Assembly (NCBI RefSeq): GCF_006704125.1
Contig: NZ_VIGH01000002.1
Location: 434,001-498,000 of the forward strand
Direction: 5' to 3'
Source: Rhodococcus spelaei
Lineage (GTDB): Bacteria > Actinomycetota > Actinomycetes > Mycobacteriales > Mycobacteriaceae
DNA: 64,000 nucleotides
Shown here: one piece after another, positions 18,423-28,129 of the stretch
Numbering within the stretch: the first letter of the stretch is position 1
Layout of the letters: every line of letters starts with the position of its first letter
The notes under the pieces: generated by a model
The model's database searches: none
What the model was told of the DNA's origin: nothing
The model's input: the letters and a program-made list of their open reading frames with translations, nothing else
Program-made: the position numbers and the translations under genes

Positions 18423-20307
18423 ACACCGGTATCCGCTCGGTGTCCGGGTCCGCGTCGAACTCGGCCTCGACCTCGTCTCGCTGACGGCGCCGCCACCAGA
18501 CGGTCAGCAACACCGACCCGACCACCAGTGCCGCCAGCACCGCGATGGCAAGCCAGAACCGTGACCCGTAGTAGCCGACCAGCACCATCCGCAGGGCATT
18601 CTGCGCGTAGGTCAGCGGCATCAGCTCGTGCAGCCAGCGCAGCGGCGCGGGCATCTGCTGGATCGGGTACACCCCGCCGAACGCGAAGACCTGGATCATC
18701 AGCGCACCCAGCCCTACGAAGGTGCCGTTGACCGGACCGAACACGACGGTGAACAGTCGGGCGGTCGCTACCGCGGCGGCCCCGATGAGCACCATCACGG
18801 CGACCATCGCGAGCACGCTCGGCGGGTCCGCCTTCGCCACGGTCAACGAGACCACCGAGAACACCAGGGCGGCGGCCAGTGTCACCGCTGCAGGCACCCG
18901 GTATCGACGCAGACCCTCACGCAGGATGCTCCCGTGCACGCGCCGGACCGGGCCGCGGCGTGGCCGCACCACGAACCAGGTGAGGATTCCGCAGAAGAAC
19001 AGCAGCACCGACATCACCGCCGGGACCGCGCCGGGACCGAATCCCACTGCGGGATAGATGTTCTCGGACTTGAGCTCCACCGGGGAGGACAGCAGGCCCG
19101 CCGTGGTCTCGCGCTCGGCGGCAGTGAAGTGCGGCACCTGCTTGGCGCCGTCCGCGAGTCCGGTCGCGAGCTGGGTGCTGCCCGCGCCGAGCTGGCCGAC
19201 GCCGTCCTGGAGCTGGCCGAGCCCCGCTTTGAGCTGGCTGCCCCCAGTGTCGAGCTGACCGAGCCCGGTGGAGAGTTCGTGCGCTCCGGAGTCGACCTGG
19301 TGCGCGCCCGTGGACAACTGCCCGAGGCCGGTGGACAGCTCGCCCGAGCCCGCGGCCGCGGCATTGAGCCCGCCGCGGAAGTCCGCCTTGGGATCGGAGA
19401 GCTCGTGCGCTATCTGCTTGGCGCCCTCACGCAGCTGCTTGAGCTGGCCGGGCAGGTCCTCGGTACCCATCGGGACGCCGGAGGCCACCATCGTGTCCAC
19501 CAACGGCCCGATCACGGTGTCGATGACATCACTGATCTGGGTAGCGCCCGCCCCCAGCTGGTCGGCGCCGGCCACGAGCTGGCCCATGCCGTTGTGCAGG
19601 TCGCCCGCGCCACGCGCCGCGTCGTCGGCGCCGGACGCCAACTGGCCGGTGCCGTTCGCGAGCTCGACGCTGCCGGTGTGCGCCTGCGTCAGGCCGGTGG
19701 AGAGCTCCACGCTGCCACTGGCGAGTTCCTTCGTACCCGCGAGCGCCTCACCTGCGCCGTCGGCGAGCTGCTTCGCGCCGTTCGCCGCGTCGTTGAAGCC
19801 GGTGCCGGCGTCTCCGAGGCCGACGAGCACCTGGTCCACCGACTGCTCGCCGATGGATTCCGAGACCGCCGAGCGCACCTGCGCCATCACGCTCTCACCG
19901 ACGGGGGTGGCCACGAGGCTGTTGTGGTCGTTGTAGACGACGTCGAGCTGAGCCTTCTGGCCCTTCCCGCTCGCGGCGCTCGCGATGTCGCGGCTGAAGC
20001 CCTCCGGGATCACGACCGAGAAGTAGTAACGCCCATCCTCGACTCCGGCCTTGGCGTCAGCGAGGCTCACCTCGTGCCACTGCACGTCGCCGCCGTCGAT
20101 GAGGGCCTTCGCCACATCGTTGCCCGCCTGCAGCTTGGTGCCGTCGAGGTCCGCGCCGGCGTCGGCGTTGACGATGGCGACGGGCATCCGCGAGACTGTG
20201 TCGCCGGGGTTCCACAGAGCCCACATGTAGAAGCCGAGCAGCGCCAGCGGCGCGATGACCAGTATCGCGATCGCGGTGCGAGTCAGGTGGACACTACGCG
20301 TCGCCAT
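18415..20307 (-). CDS. YhgE/Pip-type membrane protein
   Basis: A 630-aa membrane protein with an N-terminal segment (about 12-30), a large external domain and about five C-terminal segments (from about 420). The external domain contains a long run of repeats of the type L-x2-G-x2-x-L-x2-G (about 175-380; for example QLADGAGEALAGTKELASGS), predicted to form extended helices. This fits the YhgE/Pip family (ABC-2-like fold), whose members are phage-infection or secretion-associated proteins, including ESX/T7SS-related homologues. VAIVNADAG near the start is a family marker. Its own promoter precedes it. Partners are unknown. Confidence 0.87.
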   Translation of the reverse strand: MATRSVHLTRTAIAILVIAPLALLGFYMWALWNPGDTVSRMPVAIVNADAGADLDGTKLQAGNDVAKALIDGGDVQWHEVSLADAKAGVEDGRYYFSVVIPEGFSRDIASAASGKGQKAQLDVVYNDHNSLVATPVGESVMAQVRSAVSESIGEQSVDQVLVGLGDAGTGFNDAANGAKQLADGAGEALAGTKELASGSVELSTGLTQAHTGSVELANGTGQLASGADDAARGAGDLHNGMGQLVAGADQLGAGATQISDVIDTVIGPLVDTMVASGVPMGTEDLPGQLKQLREGAKQIAHELSDPKADFRGGLNAAAAGSGELSTGLGQLSTGAHQVDSGAHELSTGLGQLDTGGSQLKAGLGQLQDGVGQLGAGSTQLATGLADGAKQVPHFTAAERETTAGLLSSPVELKSENIYPAVGFGPGAVPAVMSVLLFFCGILTWFVVRPRRGPVRRVHGSILREGLRRYRVPAAVTLAAALVFSVVSLTVAKADPPSVLAMVAVMVLIGAAAVATARLFTVVFGPVNGTFVGLGALMIQVFAFGGVYPIQQMPAPLRWLHELMPLTYAQNALRMVLVGYYGSRFWLAIAVLAALVVGSVLLTVWWRRRQRDEVEAEFDADPDTERIPVFS

Positions 20308-20373
20308 GGGCTTTTTCTCCTGAACCGAATTCTGGACAGACGTCCAGGTTGGGTCAGGATAAGGAAGTCAAGG

Positions 20374-20937
20374 TCATTCGGCAACGCTTTCGCCAGATTT
20401 ACGGCCACGCGAACCGAACCGCGAGACGCCCCAGATCCACAGCGCCGCCCACACGGCCCCGAACACCCAGCCCGCCAGCACATCGGTGAGCCAGTGCGCG
20501 CCCAGATACACCCTGGACAACCCCACCGCGACCGTCCACAACGCCAGCAGGCCGAAGATCACCGGGTTGCGCGCGCGGGGACCGAGCACCCGCACCAGCG
20601 CCGCGCCCACCACACAGACCAGGATCGCCGACATCATCGCGTGCCCGGACGGGAACGAATGGGTCGCCTCGTCGACCAACCGCTCCGGAATCGGTGGTCG
20701 CTCGCGACCGAACAGCAGTTTGAGCCCGTTCATCACCAGCAGCCCGCTGAGCATCGCCCCGACCACCAGTTCCGCCTCGCGCGGATGCCGTCGCACCAAC
20801 AGCGCCACGGCCACGGCCGCCGTGATCACCCACGAGACCAGCGTGCCGCCGAGATCGGTGACCACCGTGACCACGTCCGTGAGCCACGGTGTGCGGATCC
20901 GGAGCATGGCGTCGAGGACACTCTGGTCAATCCACAC
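20374..20937 (-). CDS. PAP2-family membrane phosphatase
   Basis: A 187-aa protein with about five membrane segments and the full type 2 phosphatidic acid phosphatase triad: K-x6-RP as KLLFGRERP (73-81), PSGH (96-99) and SR-x5-H-x3-D as SRVYLGAHWLTD (141-152). The family removes phosphate from phosphatidic acid, polyprenyl diphosphate or related lipids at the membrane. The GTG start lies inside the 3' end of the ATPase gene (11-nt overlap, 20927-20937), which indicates co-translation. The lipid substrate is not predictable. Confidence 0.9.
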   Translation of the reverse strand: MWIDQSVLDAMLRIRTPWLTDVVTVVTDLGGTLVSWVITAAVAVALLVRRHPREAELVVGAMLSGLLVMNGLKLLFGRERPPIPERLVDEATHSFPSGHAMMSAILVCVVGAALVRVLGPRARNPVIFGLLALWTVAVGLSRVYLGAHWLTDVLAGWVFGAVWAALWIWGVSRFGSRGRKSGESVAE

Positions 20938-23692
20938 CCGGCGCCTCCACTCCTAGGAAGTACCCGTACTCCGCCACGTGGGTGTGACCGGAACCGTCCA
21001 CCCACCACGGCAGCTCGACCTCCCGCTCCACCGCGCCGGACAGCCGCACCAGCAACCGGTCGTGCACGACCATCACCCCGCGCGGCAACGGTCGCCCGAG
21101 CGCCACGTGCGCGAGCACGGCGCCCGGCTCGCGATCCCAGTCGCTGACCCGGCCGGCTCCGACCACCTCGCCGCGAACCCCCTCGGATGCGGGCGCCAGG
21201 TCCAGCAGCTCGGCGAGCGCAGGGGCGGTCGGCAGGTCCCCGACCACCAGCAGCTCGGGCGGGACCGCCGCGGCGAACCACGGCCGGTCGAGGACCACCG
21301 CCGCGGCGGGATCTGCCAGCACGCCCGAGACAGTACGGACGCGCGGCGGCGGCGACAGCTCGTCGAGGTCGATGGCGTCGGCAGCGGTCGCCGCCCCGAG
21401 CAATCGGTGCGTCCGGGCGATCACGGCCGGACTCGGCTCCCGCTCGGGGTCGGCCAGCCGGTCGAGCAGCAGCCCCGCGAGCGCGGTCCCGTCCACTCGG
21501 TCCGCGGCGAGCGCCCCGGACAGGACCGCGGCGTCGGGGTGGTCGAGCACGTCGAGCAGTCCCTCGAAGGTGCGATCGTCCGGCCCGCGCAGTGAGCCGA
21601 GCGGCTCGCCGTGCACGTGGGCGTGCGCACGCAGCCACCACGCCGTGTAGCCGTCACGGTCGGCCAGCAGCGCCGCCGTGTCGGGCTCGGCGGCCAGCAA
21701 CGAGAGGGCTGCGGGCCACCGGTCCTGGTCCACCAGGTCCAGGTCTCGGACGGCGACGAGCACCTCGGGATCCGTGGTCAGCGTCGCCCACCACGCGGGC
21801 TCGTCGTCGAGGTCGTGTTCGGGCCCGGTGGGAAGCTCGGCGCGCAGCACCGCGAACGACCAGCCGACACCGAGCGCCCGGAGCGCGTCGTCGCCGTGCC
21901 GCTCGACCACGTGCGCCGCGACCTCCCCGAACGGCGAGTCCGCCGTCAGCACGGACGCCAGCGGGGCGTGGGGCAGCAGCAGCTCGTCCGCGGCCCGCAG
22001 CTCCCCGTCTGCGTCGGGCAACGGCAGCTCCCCGAGCCAGCTCGGCAGGTCCCCGCGGCCGTCCACAGCCGCGACCAGTGGCAGCACCGCGTCCGCGAGT
22101 TCGGTTGCCGCGAACGGATCCCCGTAGTCGACGTCCTCGATGCGCGCTCGCAGTGCGGGGTCCGCGAGAACGTCGCCGGGGCCGACCGTGCCGGCGCCGA
22201 GCCGGGCGAGCAGCGGATGCGCGGCGTCCGGGTGCACCAGCCGGATCCAGTCGACCCCGCGGCCCGCGACACCGAGGTCGTCCCGACCGAGAACCGTGGT
22301 CCGCGGGCCGGTCACGGTGCGGCCGTCGGCAAGCGGCACCGGCACCGCGGCCAGCTCCTCGACCGCCAGCGCGTCCACCACGAGCGGCTCGAGTTCCTGG
22401 TACAGCCTTCCCCACCACTCGGGTTCGCGATGCAACCCGGACAGCAGCTCCGCCAGTCGGGCCAGACCGATGCGGTGCGCACCCACCGCGGACAACGCCT
22501 GTGCGCTGCCGGCGCCGGACAGCTCGGGGACCACCAGTCCGGGCACCGCGTCCGCCAGCAAGGCTGCCAAGTCGGCGGTGAGTCCGGGCAGCACGGTCGC
22601 CTCACGCGGAGTCAGCATCGCGTCGCCGACGCCGGGCAGCCACCTGCCGTTCGTCAGCTCGCGGAGCACCGACTCCCGCAGCTGTTCGTCGACCTCGCCG
22701 CGAGCGAATCCCGGCACCGGCACCAACTTCAGCCGCTGCGAGACAGGAAGGGCAGCAACGAAATTCACGTACCCGTCGGCCAGGTGCGCCACCGCGGCGC
22801 CGGGCATGACGCGCCGGCGGTCGGGCTGCAACTCGGTATCCGCGACAACGATCGCGGGCAGCGACAACTGCTCGTCCGACCGGGTCGGCGCACGCAGGAC
22901 ATCGGCCTCGACCGGGCGCACCCTGCCGCCGTCGACCGGAACCAGCCAGCGCGCCGAGGCAGCCCGGCACTGCCACCACGTGCGACCGTCGATCTCGACG
23001 ACGGTCAGCGGCCCGTCTCCGAGCGGCCGCTCGGCGCGCACGAACTCCCGATCCGATACCCGGATCGACTGCAGCGCAGGAAGTTCCAGCAAGAGGTCGG
23101 CCGCGTCGTCGGCGAGCTCGTCGAGCAGTCGGGCGCCGTCCACGCCGGGACGGAGCCCGAGCACCACCTCGGAGTCGAAACCCTCGCAGGCCGGAAGGTC
23201 GTTCGGCCAGACGAGCCGCAGCACCGGCACGCCGTGTTCCGGCACGGCCAGGCCCGCGGCGTCGAGTTCGTCCCGGGTTCGGGTGGCGGAGAAGGTGATC
23301 GAGCCGGTGGTCGAGCGCAGGTCGATCTCCTCGCTCACGGCGAGGACAGCGGTGAAGCCGACGCCGAATCGACCGACGCCGGTGTCACCCTTCCCGGAGA
23401 CCCGCAGCGCAGACAGTGCCTGCACGCCGGTCTCGTCCAGGGGCGCACCGACATTCGCGACGTGGAGGTCGGAGCCGTCGAGCCAGATCTGCAGCCGGCC
23501 GGGCACACCCGACCGGGCCGCCGCGTCCGCGGCGTTCTGCGCCAGTTCGGTACCGAGCCGGTCGCGGTAGCCGCCGCGGACCAGGTCCGCCTCGGTCGCC
23601 GCGTCCTCGCGGAGCCGGGTCGGCGAAGACGTCCAGGCCAGCAGCGTGGCGGCCCGCAGCGCGTCCGCGCCGAAGGGGTCCGGCGCGGTCAG
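20927..23692 (-). CDS. Large GHKL ATPase (sacsin/Hsp90-like N-terminal domain)
   Basis: A 921-aa protein. Residues about 20-200 form a GHKL ATP-binding domain of the sacsin/Hsp90 type: N-box TELAQNAADAAAR (E49, N53), D82-region HVANVGAPLDETGV and G-box GKGDTGVGRFGVGF (100-113). The remaining 700 residues are Leu/Ala/Asp-rich with no recognised domain or membrane segment. The best start is CTG 23692, whose CTGA overlaps the DUF3027 TGA; no ATG or GTG lies near, and the next residues TAPDPFG fit the family opening. An unannotated chaperone-like role is possible. It is sandwiched with overlaps between DUF3027 and PAP2. Confidence 0.83.
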   Translation of the reverse strand: MTAPDPFGADALRAATLLAWTSSPTRLREDAATEADLVRGGYRDRLGTELAQNAADAAARSGVPGRLQIWLDGSDLHVANVGAPLDETGVQALSALRVSGKGDTGVGRFGVGFTAVLAVSEEIDLRSTTGSITFSATRTRDELDAAGLAVPEHGVPVLRLVWPNDLPACEGFDSEVVLGLRPGVDGARLLDELADDAADLLLELPALQSIRVSDREFVRAERPLGDGPLTVVEIDGRTWWQCRAASARWLVPVDGGRVRPVEADVLRAPTRSDEQLSLPAIVVADTELQPDRRRVMPGAAVAHLADGYVNFVAALPVSQRLKLVPVPGFARGEVDEQLRESVLRELTNGRWLPGVGDAMLTPREATVLPGLTADLAALLADAVPGLVVPELSGAGSAQALSAVGAHRIGLARLAELLSGLHREPEWWGRLYQELEPLVVDALAVEELAAVPVPLADGRTVTGPRTTVLGRDDLGVAGRGVDWIRLVHPDAAHPLLARLGAGTVGPGDVLADPALRARIEDVDYGDPFAATELADAVLPLVAAVDGRGDLPSWLGELPLPDADGELRAADELLLPHAPLASVLTADSPFGEVAAHVVERHGDDALRALGVGWSFAVLRAELPTGPEHDLDDEPAWWATLTTDPEVLVAVRDLDLVDQDRWPAALSLLAAEPDTAALLADRDGYTAWWLRAHAHVHGEPLGSLRGPDDRTFEGLLDVLDHPDAAVLSGALAADRVDGTALAGLLLDRLADPEREPSPAVIARTHRLLGAATAADAIDLDELSPPPRVRTVSGVLADPAAAVVLDRPWFAAAVPPELLVVGDLPTAPALAELLDLAPASEGVRGEVVGAGRVSDWDREPGAVLAHVALGRPLPRGVMVVHDRLLVRLSGAVEREVELPWWVDGSGHTHVAEYGYFLGVEAPGVD

Positions 23693-24570
23693 TCCGTCGA
23701 TGCCGGAGCCGCCGGAATCTCGGTGACCTCGGGCTCGACGGTCACCTCGGGCTCGACGGCCGCCGGTTCGGCAGTCGCCTCGGGCTCCGAGATCGGCTCG
23801 GCCGGGGTCGCCTCGGGCTCGGGGAGCACGACCACTTCCACCGCACCGTCGTCGTAGGCGTCGAACTGCGGGCTCCCGGCGCCGGTCGGCAACTCGGTGT
23901 CCGAGTGCGCGCCGCAGCCGTACTCGGCATGCACCACGTGGCCGTCCGCGGCCATCTCGTTGCCACACACCCCGAACGCGGCGCGCATCGAGCCCGCCAG
24001 CGGAAGGTAGAACCCGCACAGCGAGCAGATCGACGGCGCGGCCTTCGCCATCTCCGAGTCCGGGCCGTAGTCGCCGTCGTGCCACCGCTCGGCGGCGTCG
24101 AGTCGACCCTCGAGGCTCAGGACCTGCTTGCGCCCGAGGCCGACTTCCCGTGCCAGCTCGTCGACCTCGGGGTCGCCGCTGGCCACGTAGCCGGGCACCA
24201 GCCGCGGATCGGCGGCGCGCGGGGCCAACAGGTCACCGGGACCGAGGTCGCCGGCGCGGACCCTCTCGTCCCAGGGCAGCCAGTCCGGTGCGATCAGCGC
24301 GTCGGGGCCGGGCAGCAGCGCCAGCTCGCTCACCGTGACCCGGTCACTGTCGGGCGCCGCCGCCAGGACCACCGCCCACTGCCAGCCGCGGTAGCCGGGC
24401 AGCGTCGCGGCGAAGCGATGCGTGGCCGAGCACTCGTCCTCGTAGGTGACGCCGAGATGCGTGCCGACCTCACCCTCACCGAGGTCGGTCAGCGCCTGCC
24501 GCGCCAACCCCACGGCATCGGCCAGCAGGGGGCGCACATGGGCAAGCTCGGGGGCAGACTGGGCACTCAC
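23689..24570 (-). CDS. DUF3027 family protein
   Basis: A 293-aa protein (from GTG 24570, preceded by GAGGG). Residues 1-230 are the DUF3027 domain found in mycolic-acid actinobacteria (Rv0877 position), containing a Cys cluster C182-x2-C185, C202 and C219 that could hold a metal: SICSLCGFYLPL...FGVCGNE...EYGCGAHS. The C-terminal 60 residues are a low-complexity Pro/Glu/Val tail with repeats of EPEVTVEPEVT, probably disordered. It overlaps the ATPase start by 4 nt, so the DUF3027-ATPase-PAP2 genes form one coupled unit. It is divergent from the lipoprotein gene. Function unknown. Confidence 0.85.
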   Translation of the reverse strand: MSAQSAPELAHVRPLLADAVGLARQALTDLGEGEVGTHLGVTYEDECSATHRFAATLPGYRGWQWAVVLAAAPDSDRVTVSELALLPGPDALIAPDWLPWDERVRAGDLGPGDLLAPRAADPRLVPGYVASGDPEVDELAREVGLGRKQVLSLEGRLDAAERWHDGDYGPDSEMAKAAPSICSLCGFYLPLAGSMRAAFGVCGNEMAADGHVVHAEYGCGAHSDTELPTGAGSPQFDAYDDGAVEVVVLPEPEATPAEPISEPEATAEPAAVEPEVTVEPEVTEIPAAPASTD

Positions 24571-24629
24571 ACCCTCATTTTGCCGTATCGCAGCAAATGC
24601 GGGGCAGGTCGGGCTGTCATGCTGGCCTG

Positions 24630-25415
24630 ATGTCACTCCTCCGGACCGTCGTCGTCGCCGCGCTGGCGCTCACCGCCGCCACCGGATGCGCCCGCGGCAC
24701 CACCCCGGCCGACGGCGTCGGCGTCGACCGACTGCGGGTCGAGGTGGTCGCGACGCACCCGCACGACCCGACCGCCTTCACCGAGGGACTCGAGGTCTCG
24801 GACGGCGAACTGCTCGAGGGCACCGGACTGAGTGGGCAGTCGTACCTGAGCGCGCGCGACCTCGCGTCAGGCATCGAGCGGACTCGAGTCCCGGTACCGG
24901 ACGGCATGTTCGGCGAGGGTGTCACCGTGGCCGGGGACACCGTCTGGCAACTGACCTGGCAGGACGGGGTGGCCCTGGCCCGCGACCGCGGCACCCTCGC
25001 GGAGCGGTCCCGGGCCCGATTCGAGGGCGAGGGCTGGGGCCTGTGCGCGCAGCCCGACCGCCTGGTGATGAGCAACGGCAGCGACACCCTCACCTTTCGT
25101 GACCGGGTCACCTTCGCGCCCCTCGGCAGCGTCGCCGTCACCCTCGACGGCAAGCCCCGGGACAATCTCAACGAACTTGAATGTGCAAGCGACGGAAGGG
25201 TGTACGCCAACGTGTGGCGAACCCCGTACATCGTGCGGATCGACCCGGCGGACGGACGGATCACCGCAGTGATCGACGCATCAGGCCTGCTCAGTGAGGC
25301 CGAGTCGCGCAATGTGGACGTGCTCAACGGGATCGCGCAGGTGCCGGGTACCGACCGGTTCCTGATCACCGGCAAGTACTACCCGAAGCTGTTCGAGGTG
25401 CGCTTCGTCTCCTGA
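24630..25415 (+). CDS. Glutaminyl-peptide cyclotransferase-like lipoprotein
   Basis: A 261-aa exported lipoprotein: signal peptide (MSLLRTVVVAALALTAATGC) with lipobox ATGC, Cys about 20, then a beta-propeller of the plant/bacterial glutaminyl cyclase type (Glu_cyclase_2). Typical pieces are HDPTAFTEGLEV, EGTGLSGQS, LTWQDGVAL, LNELECASDGRVYANVW and the C-terminal DVLNGIAQVPGTDRFLITGKYYPKLFEV. The family converts N-terminal Gln to pyroglutamate. Act site: outer face of the membrane. ATG 24630 is chosen because it gives a proper signal peptide. The gene is divergent from DUF3027. Confidence 0.87.
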   Translation: MSLLRTVVVAALALTAATGCARGTTPADGVGVDRLRVEVVATHPHDPTAFTEGLEVSDGELLEGTGLSGQSYLSARDLASGIERTRVPVPDGMFGEGVTVAGDTVWQLTWQDGVALARDRGTLAERSRARFEGEGWGLCAQPDRLVMSNGSDTLTFRDRVTFAPLGSVAVTLDGKPRDNLNELECASDGRVYANVWRTPYIVRIDPADGRITAVIDASGLLSEAESRNVDVLNGIAQVPGTDRFLITGKYYPKLFEVRFVS

Positions 25416-25473
25416 TCCCGATTACCCGCGGGGCGTGTGGTCCTTCGTCCGGGTTCTAGGACAGAATTGGGGG

Positions 25474-27108
25474 GTGACCGGACCTCGCGAGCCCTACGAC
25501 CCCAATGGGAGTCGGAACTCCGGCGACCGCGGTCGCGGCGAGACTCACCCCGGCTACGCGAACTATCCGCCGACGCGGCGCGTGTCCGGCCGCCGTCAGC
25601 CGCTGCCCCCGCTGCACCCGGTCGACAACACGCAGCGGGAGGAGCCCGCGACCGAGCAGATCCGGCAGCCGAACGCGCCCAAGCCTCCGCCGATCCCCCG
25701 CAAACTCACCGTCGCCCGAGTGGCTGCCATGCGGAGCCGGGAACTGACCAACAAGGGCATCGCCACCTTCCACCGGGCCGCCAAGGCGGATGGCGCCGAC
25801 AAGTCCGGCCTGACGGCCCTCACGTACGCGGTGATGGCGAACTTCGCCACCGACGCCGCGGTCGCCGTCGCCCTGGCCAACACCCTCTTCTTCTCGGCCG
25901 CCACCGGGGAGGACAAGACCAAGGTCGCGCTGTACCTGCTCATCACCATCGCGCCGTTCGCGGTGATCGCACCGCTGATCGGCCCGGCCCTCGACCGACT
26001 GCAGCGCGGTCGGCGAATCGCACTGGCCTCCTCCTTCGCGCTGCGCACCGTGCTCGCGGTTCTGTTGGTCTTCAACTTCGACAGCTGGGCGCTCTATCCC
26101 TGCGCGCTCGGCATGTTGGTGCTCAGCAAGTCGTTCTCGGTGCTCAAGAGCGCCGTCACCCCGCGCGTGCTGCCACCGGAGATCGACCTGGTGCGCACCA
26201 ACTCCCGCTTGACCGTGTTCGGGCTGATCGGCGGGACCATCGGCGCGGGTGCGGTGGCCGGCCTGATCGCGTTCGTCGCTGGATCGACCGGTGTCCTGTG
26301 GTTCACCGCGGTGGTCACCGTGCTCGGCGCCTACCTCAGCATGCGCATCCCGGCCTGGGTCGAGGTCACCGAGGGCGAGGTGCCCGCCACCCTGCACTAC
26401 CACGGTGACAACGCCGACACCCAGGTCATCGACCGCGAACACAAGGACACCGTCAAGGCGAGCAAGCGGCGCCAGCCGCTGGGCCGCGCGGTCATCACCG
26501 GACTGTGGGGCAACAGCACGATCCGGGTGCTCACCGGATTCCTCACCCTCTACATCGCGTTCGTGGCGAAGTCGCGCACCGAGCACGCCCCGCTCGAGCA
26601 GGCCGCGATGCTCGCCCTCGTCGGCGCGGCCGCGGGCATCGGCAACTTCGCCGGCAACGCCACCGGCGCCCGGCTCAAGCTCGGCAAACCGACGGTCGTG
26701 GTGTTGCGGTGCACGATCGCGGTCACCGCGGTCGCGATCATCGCGGCGTTCACCGACAGCCTGCTCACCGCCGCACTCGCCACACTTGTCGCCTCCGCGG
26801 CGAGCGCGCTGGCGAAGGTCTCCCTCGACGCCTCGCTGCAGGACGACCTGCCGGAGGAGTCCATCGCGTCCGGCTTCGGACGTTCGGAGACGGTGCTACA
26901 GCTGAGCTGGGTCGTCGGCGGCGCACTCGGCGTAATGCTGCCCACCCAGTACTGGATCGGTTTCACTGTGGTGTCGGTAGTGCTCGTCCTCGGTCTGATC
27001 CAGACCGTCCTCAGCTACCGGGGTTCGACCTTGCTCCCCGGACTCGGCGGCAAACGCCCCGACGTCGCCAACCAGGAGATCCCGGAACCGGTCTCCAGCG
27101 CCGACTGA
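25474..27108 (+). CDS. MFS-like transmembrane protein (Rv0876c type)
   Basis: A 544-aa protein with a 90-residue Pro/Arg-rich cytoplasmic N-terminus (PNGSRNSGDRGRGETHPG, PPTRRVSGRRQPLPPLHP) followed by 11-12 membrane segments of MFS type. It is an ortholog of the conserved mycobacterial Rv0876c protein. GTG 25474 is chosen because an upstream GTG at 25435 has no ribosome site and adds an unlikely leader. DUF2771 follows 19 nt downstream, as Rv0875c does in M. tuberculosis, suggesting co-transcription and a shared envelope role. The transported substrate is unknown. Confidence 0.85.
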   Translation: MTGPREPYDPNGSRNSGDRGRGETHPGYANYPPTRRVSGRRQPLPPLHPVDNTQREEPATEQIRQPNAPKPPPIPRKLTVARVAAMRSRELTNKGIATFHRAAKADGADKSGLTALTYAVMANFATDAAVAVALANTLFFSAATGEDKTKVALYLLITIAPFAVIAPLIGPALDRLQRGRRIALASSFALRTVLAVLLVFNFDSWALYPCALGMLVLSKSFSVLKSAVTPRVLPPEIDLVRTNSRLTVFGLIGGTIGAGAVAGLIAFVAGSTGVLWFTAVVTVLGAYLSMRIPAWVEVTEGEVPATLHYHGDNADTQVIDREHKDTVKASKRRQPLGRAVITGLWGNSTIRVLTGFLTLYIAFVAKSRTEHAPLEQAAMLALVGAAAGIGNFAGNATGARLKLGKPTVVVLRCTIAVTAVAIIAAFTDSLLTAALATLVASAASALAKVSLDASLQDDLPEESIASGFGRSETVLQLSWVVGGALGVMLPTQYWIGFTVVSVVLVLGLIQTVLSYRGSTLLPGLGGKRPDVANQEIPEPVSSAD

Positions 27109-27127
27109 CAACAAGAAACGGAAACCG

Positions 27128-27595
27128 ATGACTCTGCAAGCCCGGACGAAGAAGACCATCGCAGCACTCTCGGTGGTCGCACTGGTGGCCGCCGGTGGCC
27201 TCGCCGCCGTGGTCACCGTGCTCGTCCACGACGCCCCGGAGACCCTGCCGACGGTCACCGCGTACGCGCACTACAAGTCCGTCGACGTACACGCGGGCGT
27301 GTGCGACGCGAACCTCGCGTGCGCGGGGCTCGAGGTCGCGAACCTCAGCGTTCCCGAGGGGCAGCCGCTGCAGCTGTCACTGCCCAAGGACGTGTCGAAC
27401 TCCGACTGGCGGCTGAATGTGCAGATCGGCAACCCGAAGACCGGTGAGGTGTTCAACGGGTACCGCGACTACACCCCGGGCGAGGCGGCCGCCGTGACGG
27501 TGCCGTCCGGCAAGGACGAGCAGCTCCTGGGCGTCGTCATCCAGCTGCCGACCGACGGCGGCCTCGCACCGGTGTGGGCGGTCCAGACGTTCTAG
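27128..27595 (+). CDS. DUF2771 membrane-anchored/exported protein
   Basis: A 155-aa protein with one N-terminal hydrophobic segment (about 11-33: [23 protein letters not shown]) acting as signal or anchor and an extracellular beta-rich domain with two Cys (CDANLAC) likely to form a disulfide. It matches DUF2771 (Rv0875c position). Its stop codon overlaps the stop codon of the convergent cspB (27592-27595). Probably co-expressed with the preceding MFS protein. Confidence 0.82.
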   Translation: MTLQARTKKTIAALSVVALVAAGGLAAVVTVLVHDAPETLPTVTAYAHYKSVDVHAGVCDANLACAGLEVANLSVPEGQPLQLSLPKDVSNSDWRLNVQIGNPKTGEVFNGYRDYTPGEAAAVTVPSGKDEQLLGVVIQLPTDGGLAPVWAVQTF

Positions 27596-28008
27596 CTGTC
27601 GAGTTCCCGGGCCACAGCGCGCACGACCTCTGAGATCCGCTGCGCGGTCTTGCGGTCCGGGTACTTGCCCCGACGCAGGTCGGGCTGCACCTTGGCCTCG
27701 AGCAGCGTGATCATGTCCTCGACCATGCCGTGCAGCTCGTCGGGGGTGTGCTTGCGGGCGGCGTCGGCGGTGCGACTGCCGCCGCCGCTCTGACGAAGCG
27801 TCGGAGCCGGGTCGAGCACCTTCAGGCTCAGCGCCTGCGGCCCGCGGCGGCCCGCGGCCATCCCGAACTCGACGCGCTGACCGGCCTTCAGTCCCTCGAC
27901 ACCCGCGGGCAGCGCAGACGACCGGACGTAGACGTCCTCACCCTCTTCCTGGGCGAGGAAGCCGAAGCCCTTTTCAACGTCGTACCACTTCACCTTGCCG
28001 GTAGGCAC
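27592..28008 (-). CDS. cspB: Cold-shock domain protein with C-terminal extension
   Basis: A 138-aa protein. Residues 1-67 are a cold-shock domain with RNP-like motifs ([22 protein letters not shown]) that binds single-stranded RNA or DNA. The C-terminal half (about 75-138) is a helical extension ([36 protein letters not shown]) as in mycobacterial CspB (Rv0871). GTG 28008 is chosen because the product begins [16 protein letters not shown] like the family and AGCAGG lies upstream; an upstream GTG 28029 would add seven residues. The gene is monocistronic and convergent with DUF2771. Confidence 0.92.
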   Translation of the reverse strand: MPTGKVKWYDVEKGFGFLAQEEGEDVYVRSSALPAGVEGLKAGQRVEFGMAAGRRGPQALSLKVLDPAPTLRQSGGGSRTADAARKHTPDELHGMVEDMITLLEAKVQPDLRRGKYPDRKTAQRISEVVRAVARELDS

Positions 28009-28129
28009 TGTGTTCACCTGCTCATCCACATAAAGGAACGCGCCCCACCGTGTGTGAGACGCGACATCCGCAGTCTACCCCCGCGTGCCCCTGGGGGGCA
28101 CCGGGGATTTCAGGGGATAACGTTGAGCG

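Noticed and set aside
18628-23857. 839- and 748-aa plus-strand frames opposite YhgE/PAP2/GHKL ATPase
   Set aside because: No recognisable domain, arginine-rich composition and complete overlap with well-supported minus-strand genes.
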